A DNA stretch of 9,566 bases from the NCBI GenBank assembly GCA_965372465.1, contig CBDVCK010000126.1, positions 1 through 9,566 of the forward strand, read 5' to 3'. Below, piece by piece: positions 5,590-9,566 of this stretch. Position 1 is the first letter of the stretch. Every line of letters begins with the position of its first letter. Source of the stretch: GCA-020348445 sp965372465 (GTDB lineage: Archaea; Thermoplasmatota; Thermoplasmata; GCA-020350865). Made by a program: the position numbers and the translations under genes. Under the pieces are notes generated by a model. The model had not been told where the DNA came from. It did no database searches and saw only the letters and a program-made list of their open reading frames with translations.

Positions 5590-8500
5590 TCACTGTTCAC
5601 TTTTCCCATCATTTTTCTGTTTTTTCTTATGAAGAATAAATAGCAGAATAATTAAAAAGACGATTATCATAATAATTACAATCAAAATCCATGGCCAAAT
5701 GGAAGTTCCATCTTTGTCTTTCTCCTTTACTTCTATCTCTGATATTGCATAAATGTTTGATGTTTCGTCATAGCACTGGATTGAACCTTCCCCTGATTTT
5801 TTGGCTTTGAATGTCACCTCTAGACCATCGCCTATTATTTCCCCGATTCCTCCTTCAACGGTCCAGGCGAAACTCCAAGTGTCATTTTGTTGAGTTTCGG
5901 CAGCGTCGTTCCAACCTACCACCGAGTAAGTTATTTCATCACCGATATCAATTGGCTGCATTTGACTTGGGGAAATGGAAATATGATGTAAGGGCCATGG
6001 ATTTACGATGAAGGTGCTTGTTATGAATATGCTAGGATAACCAGAACATGTCACATTGATCTCACTCTGTCCCAGAGATATAGCAGTGAAATATCCTGAA
6101 TCATTTATTTGGGCTACAGAAATGTTATCTATGTTCCAAACAGGAACCCAGGAGTTATTTACCTGCGTTTCTTGGACGTCGTTCCATCCTGTGACAGAAT
6201 ATGCCTTTGTGTCTCCAATATAATAGTTTTCAGGCCCTGCTGGTGTTATCTTTATATGATGAAGAGGCCATGGGTGAACTGTGAAAAGACTTGAATTGTA
6301 AATCCCTGTCAAAATAGAGTCTGTGACATTCACAAAACTACTACCAAAAGCCAATATCTCAAGCGCACCGGAAACAGAATCTATAGAGGCCAAGGAAGGA
6401 TCATTCACATTCCATACTGGAGTCCAGGTGGAGTTCATCTGGGTTTCAGCAGCGTCGTTGAAGCCAATTGCCGTATAGGTCCTAGTATCCCCGATATAGT
6501 AATTTTCCGAACCTGAGGGAGTTATCACGATATGATGTAACGCCCAAGGCTTAATAATGAAGGCACTCATATTGAATATTCCAATTGAGGATGTGGAGGT
6601 TACATTGACTACACCGTTTCCTAACGCAGTGGTAGTAAACTCCCCTGTGGAAGGATTAATTGATGCAACAGAACTGTTATCTACGCTCCAAATAGGGGTC
6701 CAGCTCATATTTTGCTGGGTTTCATTTGCATCGTTCCATCCGATAACTGAATATGTTCGAAAATCATCAATATAATAGGATTCTGGACCAATAGGATTAA
6801 TTGCTATGTGATGCAATGACCAAGGTTCTACAGAAAAAGGGCTTATCGAGTAGATGCCTGTCGGTGCTGTACTCGTTACATTGACAGCACTGTTTCCGAG
6901 GGCAGTTGCCATGAAATAGCCTGTGCTGGGATCGATTGTTGCGATGGAGGTATTATCGACGCTCCAAACAGGTGTCCATGTGAGGTTCATCTGGGACTCA
7001 GAGGCGTCGTTATAGCCTATGGCTGTGTAGGTTTGAGTGTCTCGAATGTAATAAGTCTCTTGGTTTTCAGGACTAATCACTATATGATGGAGAGGCCACG
7101 GTTCGACCGAAAAATCACTTGTATTATAAATTCCTGAGGGAGTTGAACTTGTAACATTTATCTGACTACTTCCTGGGTCTATTGCCATAAAAAAACCTGT
7201 ATCTAGGTCGATTGTGGCAATGGTACTGTGTTCAACACTCCAAACAGGTGTCCAGGTAAGGTTCATATCGGTCTCTTCGGCATCATTCCAACCTATTACA
7301 GTGTAAGTTCGAGAATCGTTAACATAATAATTTTCAGGTCCTGATGGAGTGATTACAATGTGATGTAATGGATATTCCAAATACAGAGTAATGTTTACTT
7401 GATTGTTCATATCCATCAATGGCTCAGGATCCGCATAGGAGGTAAATCCGAGCTTACTTGCCGAGACATTATGCGGGGTTTGGGTAATATTTGTACCAAA
7501 TTTTTCAATTCGTTCCGTAACTGGGATCCACCTCAAGAAACCATCTAAATCCGTTACCCCTGAAGCCACCGAATCACTTGTAGAATTATAAATTTCTATA
7601 ATTGCATCAGAAGCAGGTTCTGAATCGGTATCATTTACATACACATGCATAAACCATTGAACCTCCAAAGAAGAGATTGTATCATCAAAATGCACTTTTT
7701 GTGGGTCAAACGTGGTGTTGAGAGCTATTGCGTGAGATTCATCTTTTAGATGAAAATCATGAGTTTTTATATTTGAAATAGAACAATTAATGAAAGTATT
7801 ATTAGTTGATGATGTTTGTAAATATATACCATATGCATCCATATTGTTCGAAGATACATTACTTATATAATTTGAGATAAATAAATTGTCATCTGCATTT
7901 GCTAAATATATACCATAAGCCTTTGAATCATTCCCATTTATGTTTTCAATGAAATTAGACTTTATAGTGTTATTATGTGTTTCCCAGCCAACAGAAATAC
8001 CTGTCTCCGTTGCATTATAAATCTGGTTTTCAAGTACATTATTTTTTGTCCCAGAAAAATAGATACCTATTTTTACATTTTTAATATTATTCCCCACAAA
8101 GCTGTTATTGAATGCGGGATATTGGTTCATATAGGATCTTATCCCCCATGTAGTATCGTTGCCTGAAATGTTATGAATGACATTTGAGATTATTCGAGTG
8201 TTATTCGAATAATAGCCAATCAAGATACCGTGAGCAAAACCTTCAGCGTTAAAATCATGAATATAATTTGAAATAACTGTATTGTTATGTGAATATAAAT
8301 AAAGTTCAATTCCGATAATATTCAAATTTATAGTTCTTGAATTACAAATGTCATTTGAGGATATTGTATTGTTAGATGATTCAAAAAGAGCGATCCCTAA
8401 TATGTTGTGGTATGATGTTAAATTATTAATTATATTTGAAGAAATGTTGTTATTAAAACTATCATCTAGCTGAATTCCAAAAATACATCCAGGGTTCAAT

Positions 8501-9417
8501 AAGGCGGTGTGATTATAAATATTGTTTAATGTCACATAATTATAGTTGGAATACACCGATAGCCTAATGGGATAAATATTGCGATTTGCGGACATATTGT
8601 AAATATGATTAGATGTGATATTATTATATAATGATGAAAAAAGATATATCCCCAAGGAATCGTCGTTTTCATTAAATTCATAAATGTTATTTGAGTCAAT
8701 GGTATTGTTATTACAATTCAATAAATACATTCCATATGCATTTTCATTTGCAGTTGTCAAATTAGTTATATAATTTGAATATATTGTGTTATTAGAGGAG
8801 CTAGTGAGGTAAAATCCATAAATAAATCTTTCAGCACTTAGATTGTAAACTCTATTAGTGTCTATTATATTTTCATAAGAATCATTGAGATATATACCAA
8901 ATAGTCTCTTCCATCCTGAGGATTTATTTATAATATCACAGATAAAATTGTCAATTATGGTATTATTATTGGAATGATTGAGACCTATACCCCCTGTCGT
9001 CTGATTATTAATCAAACTTCCACTAATATTAGAATTTGAGGATGAATTAATATAAACACCAAATGTTCCATTTTTTACAGTAAAACCACTGATATTTACA
9101 TAATTTACCGAATTAACGAAAATGCAATTTGAACTACCATTTCCATTTATAATCGTGATATCTTTATTTTCACCTATGAGGTTAATTGTTTTATTTATGA
9201 TCACATTTTCATAATAGATGCTAGCATGAACATATACTGTGTCTCCCGGGTTAGCGGCATCTATGCCTTCCTGGATGGTTGTGTAGGTTTGGCTAGGGCC
9301 GACGTGGATGGTAACGGCTTTGACGTTGGATGTATAGTAGTTTGTGAGTTCCAGCATAGCAAATAGACTGAGGAATAGAAAAAAACAAGTTAAGATAGCA
9401 TTATACTTTTCCTTCAT
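5590..9417 (-). CDS. Cell-surface protein: NosD-like beta-helix, six Ig-like repeats and C-terminal membrane anchor
   Basis: The 1275-residue product is probably secreted and held in the membrane by its C-terminus. Residues 1-34 form a signal peptide, with likely cleavage after VKA34. Residues 35-95 (PSQTYTTIQEGIDAANPGDTV) are the usual cap of NosD or pectate-lyase-like beta-helices. Residues 120-550 form about 16 coils marked by GI-x-L at steps of about 28 residues, each with an NNT-type turn. Residues about 585-682 are a separate beta domain with a TDLDGFLRW motif, like a carboxypeptidase regulatory domain. Residues 683-1233 are six Ig-like (BIG2-type) repeats. Residues 1241-1262 are a transmembrane helix followed by KKKQK. 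About thirty N-x-S/T sites in the helix half suggest N-glycosylation. No pectate-lyase or protease catalytic set is evident. It may be an adhesin, S-layer-associated protein or polysaccharide-binding protein. The start has GTGATC two bases upstream. It converges on the feo operon and shows no link to iron. Confidence 0.93.
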   Translation of the reverse strand: MKEKYNAILTCFFLFLSLFAMLELTNYYTSNVKAVTIHVGPSQTYTTIQEGIDAANPGDTVYVHASIYYENVIINKTINLIGENKDITIINGNGSSNCIFVNSVNYVNISGFTVKNGTFGVYINSSSNSNISGSLINNQTTGGIGLNHSNNNTIIDNFICDIINKSSGWKRLFGIYLNDSYENIIDTNRVYNLSAERFIYGFYLTSSSNNTIYSNYITNLTTANENAYGMYLLNCNNNTIDSNNIYEFNENDDSLGIYLFSSLYNNITSNHIYNMSANRNIYPIRLSVYSNYNYVTLNNIYNHTALLNPGCIFGIQLDDSFNNNISSNIINNLTSYHNILGIALFESSNNTISSNDICNSRTINLNIIGIELYLYSHNNTVISNYIHDFNAEGFAHGILIGYYSNNTRIISNVIHNISGNDTTWGIRSYMNQYPAFNNSFVGNNIKNVKIGIYFSGTKNNVLENQIYNATETGISVGWETHNNTIKSNFIENINGNDSKAYGIYLANADDNLFISNYISNVSSNNMDAYGIYLQTSSTNNTFINCSISNIKTHDFHLKDESHAIALNTTFDPQKVHFDDTISSLEVQWFMHVYVNDTDSEPASDAIIEIYNSTSDSVASGVTDLDGFLRWIPVTERIEKFGTNITQTPHNVSASKLGFTSYADPEPLMDMNNQVNITLYLEYPLHHIVITPSGPENYYVNDSRTYTVIGWNDAEETDMNLTWTPVWSVEHSTIATIDLDTGFFMAIDPGSSQINVTSSTPSGIYNTSDFSVEPWPLHHIVISPENQETYYIRDTQTYTAIGYNDASESQMNLTWTPVWSVDNTSIATIDPSTGYFMATALGNSAVNVTSTAPTGIYSISPFSVEPWSLHHIAINPIGPESYYIDDFRTYSVIGWNDANETQQNMSWTPIWSVDNSSVASINPSTGEFTTTALGNGVVNVTSTSSIGIFNMSAFIIKPWALHHIVITPSGSENYYIGDTRTYTAIGFNDAAETQMNSTWTPVWNVNDPSLASIDSVSGALEILAFGSSFVNVTDSILTGIYNSSLFTVHPWPLHHIKITPAGPENYYIGDTKAYSVTGWNDVQETQVNNSWVPVWNIDNISVAQINDSGYFTAISLGQSEINVTCSGYPSIFITSTFIVNPWPLHHISISPSQMQPIDIGDEITYSVVGWNDAAETQQNDTWSFAWTVEGGIGEIIGDGLEVTFKAKKSGEGSIQCYDETSNIYAISEIEVKEKDKDGTSIWPWILIVIIMIIVFLIILLFILHKKKQKNDGKSEQ
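5719..7371 (-). repeat. Six tandem Ig-like (BIG2-type) repeats of about 276 bp
   Basis: The units from N- to C-terminus are 7371-7096, 7095-6820, 6819-6544, 6543-6268, 6267-5995 and 5994-5719. The first four are exactly 92 residues, the fifth 91 and the sixth about 92. Each starts with a variant of PLHHIxIxP, then YYIGDxRTYxxIGWNDAxET, TWTPxWSV, a TIDxxTGxF strand and an SxINVTS strand, ending near EPW. The last unit is most diverged: it lacks the ENYY and TWTP forms and leads into a charged linker and the membrane helix. The order and the G-x-F/G-x-x-x-I-x-V core suggest a bacterial Ig-like group 2 fold. The array probably forms a stalk that lifts the beta-helix off the membrane. Confidence 0.9.
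7768..9060 (-). repeat. Array of about 16 beta-helix coils
   Basis: Residues 120-550 contain G-[IFMV]-x-[LIV] markers near residues 120, 143, 174, 201, 229, 256, 283, 314, 341, 369, 397, 425, 451, 473, 502 and 530. The usual step is 27-31 residues, with two shorter coils of 22-23. Each coil ends in an Asn-rich turn (SSNNTI, SNxI) typical of PbH1 repeats. The step is longer than the 22-24 residues common in NosD-type helices; the excess lies in a variable loop just before the next GI. Confidence 0.8.
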
Positions 9418-9497
9418 TGGATCACGATTTCGGAAGATGAAAGGTGTTTTGAAATATTAATGGTTTTGACTCAATTATCGGCCTTACCCCTTGTCGT

Positions 9498-9508
9498 TAT
9501 ATTTTATT
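9498..9508 (-). promoter_or_regulatory. Candidate TATA box of the surface-protein gene
   Basis: The complement of TTATATTTTAT gives ATAAAATATAA, about 85 bases before the ATG at 9417. Transcription would then start near 9476, with a leader of about 60 nt. The rest of 9418-9566 shows no convincing ORF on either strand, and no iron-box-like palindrome. Confidence 0.3.
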
Positions 9509-9566
9509 CATCCAACTTCTATAGTTAAAAAGATGAGGTGTTCTTAGTTAAGTAGTTTTATGATTG

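Noticed and set aside
5811..6011. Short plus-strand open frames opposite the surface-protein gene (also near 6109, 6557 and 7975)
   Set aside because: They repeat in step with the Ig-like repeats or lie opposite the beta-helix, and none has a recognisable domain. The minus-strand protein explains the sequence fully.
5719..7371. Regular repeats that could suggest a CRISPR array or satellite DNA
   Set aside because: The units are about 276 bp, diverged at DNA level, in frame, and encode a repeated protein domain. There is no short constant repeat with unique spacers.
5590..9417. Assignment of the surface protein as the copper-insertion protein NosD of nitrous oxide reductase
   Set aside because: Only the general beta-helix fold is shared. 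No nosZ, nosF or nosY genes are nearby, and the Ig-like stalk and membrane anchor are not part of NosD.
1..9566. Mobile element, phage or toxin-antitoxin origin of the window
   Set aside because: No transposase, integrase, terminal inverted repeats, target duplications or tRNA-linked attachment site could be seen.

Overview
The window looks archaeal, most likely a Thermoplasmatota or other euryarchaeal, probably anaerobic lineage. This is an inference. The supports are an archaeal-style TATA box (TATAAATA) placed about 26 bp before the expected transcription start, purine-rich Shine-Dalgarno sites (GGAGGT, GGTGAT), DtxR/MntR-type regulators of archaeal flavour, and a large Asn/Ile-rich surface protein (beta-helix, Ig-like repeats and a C-terminal membrane anchor) of the kind common on archaeal cells. 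No rRNA, tRNA, CRISPR array, transposase or integrase is visible.

Positions 1-202 hold the start of a divergent, truncated minus-strand gene (1-90) and the control region of the operon to its right. That region has a TATA box at 132-139 and two near-identical palindromes of the form TTAGG-N4-CCTAA at 145-158 and 165-178, exactly 20 bp apart. They have the half-sites of a DtxR-family iron box.

Positions 203-5508 form one tightly packed plus-strand operon for ferrous iron uptake. In order it holds feoB (203-2206), a 65-residue seven-cysteine protein (2206-2403), a DtxR-like/FeoA fusion with a shortened DNA-binding region (2400-3044), a possible 18-codon ORF that exactly fills the next gap (3049-3105), a complete MntR/DtxR-type repressor (3106-3588), an FAD/NAD(P)H disulfide-type oxidoreductase (3585-4937) and a cysteine-containing DUF6125-like protein (4975-5508). 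Three junctions overlap by one to four bases, so translation is probably coupled. The simplest model is that FeoB imports Fe(II), the fusion and the Cys-rich protein act as cytoplasmic Feo accessories or iron sensors, and the free-standing repressor closes the circuit at the tandem palindromes. The flavoprotein and the DUF6125-like protein may supply redox chemistry linked to iron or thiols.

Positions 5590-9417 hold one convergent minus-strand gene for a 1275-residue cell-surface protein. It has a signal peptide, a NosD/pectate-lyase-like right-handed beta-helix of about 16 coils of roughly 28 residues, a linker beta domain, six tandem Ig-like (BIG2-type) repeats of 92 residues, and a C-terminal transmembrane helix with a basic tail. 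The beta-helix half is visibly more A+T-rich than the rest of the window. The final 149 bases hold only the probable promoter of this gene.
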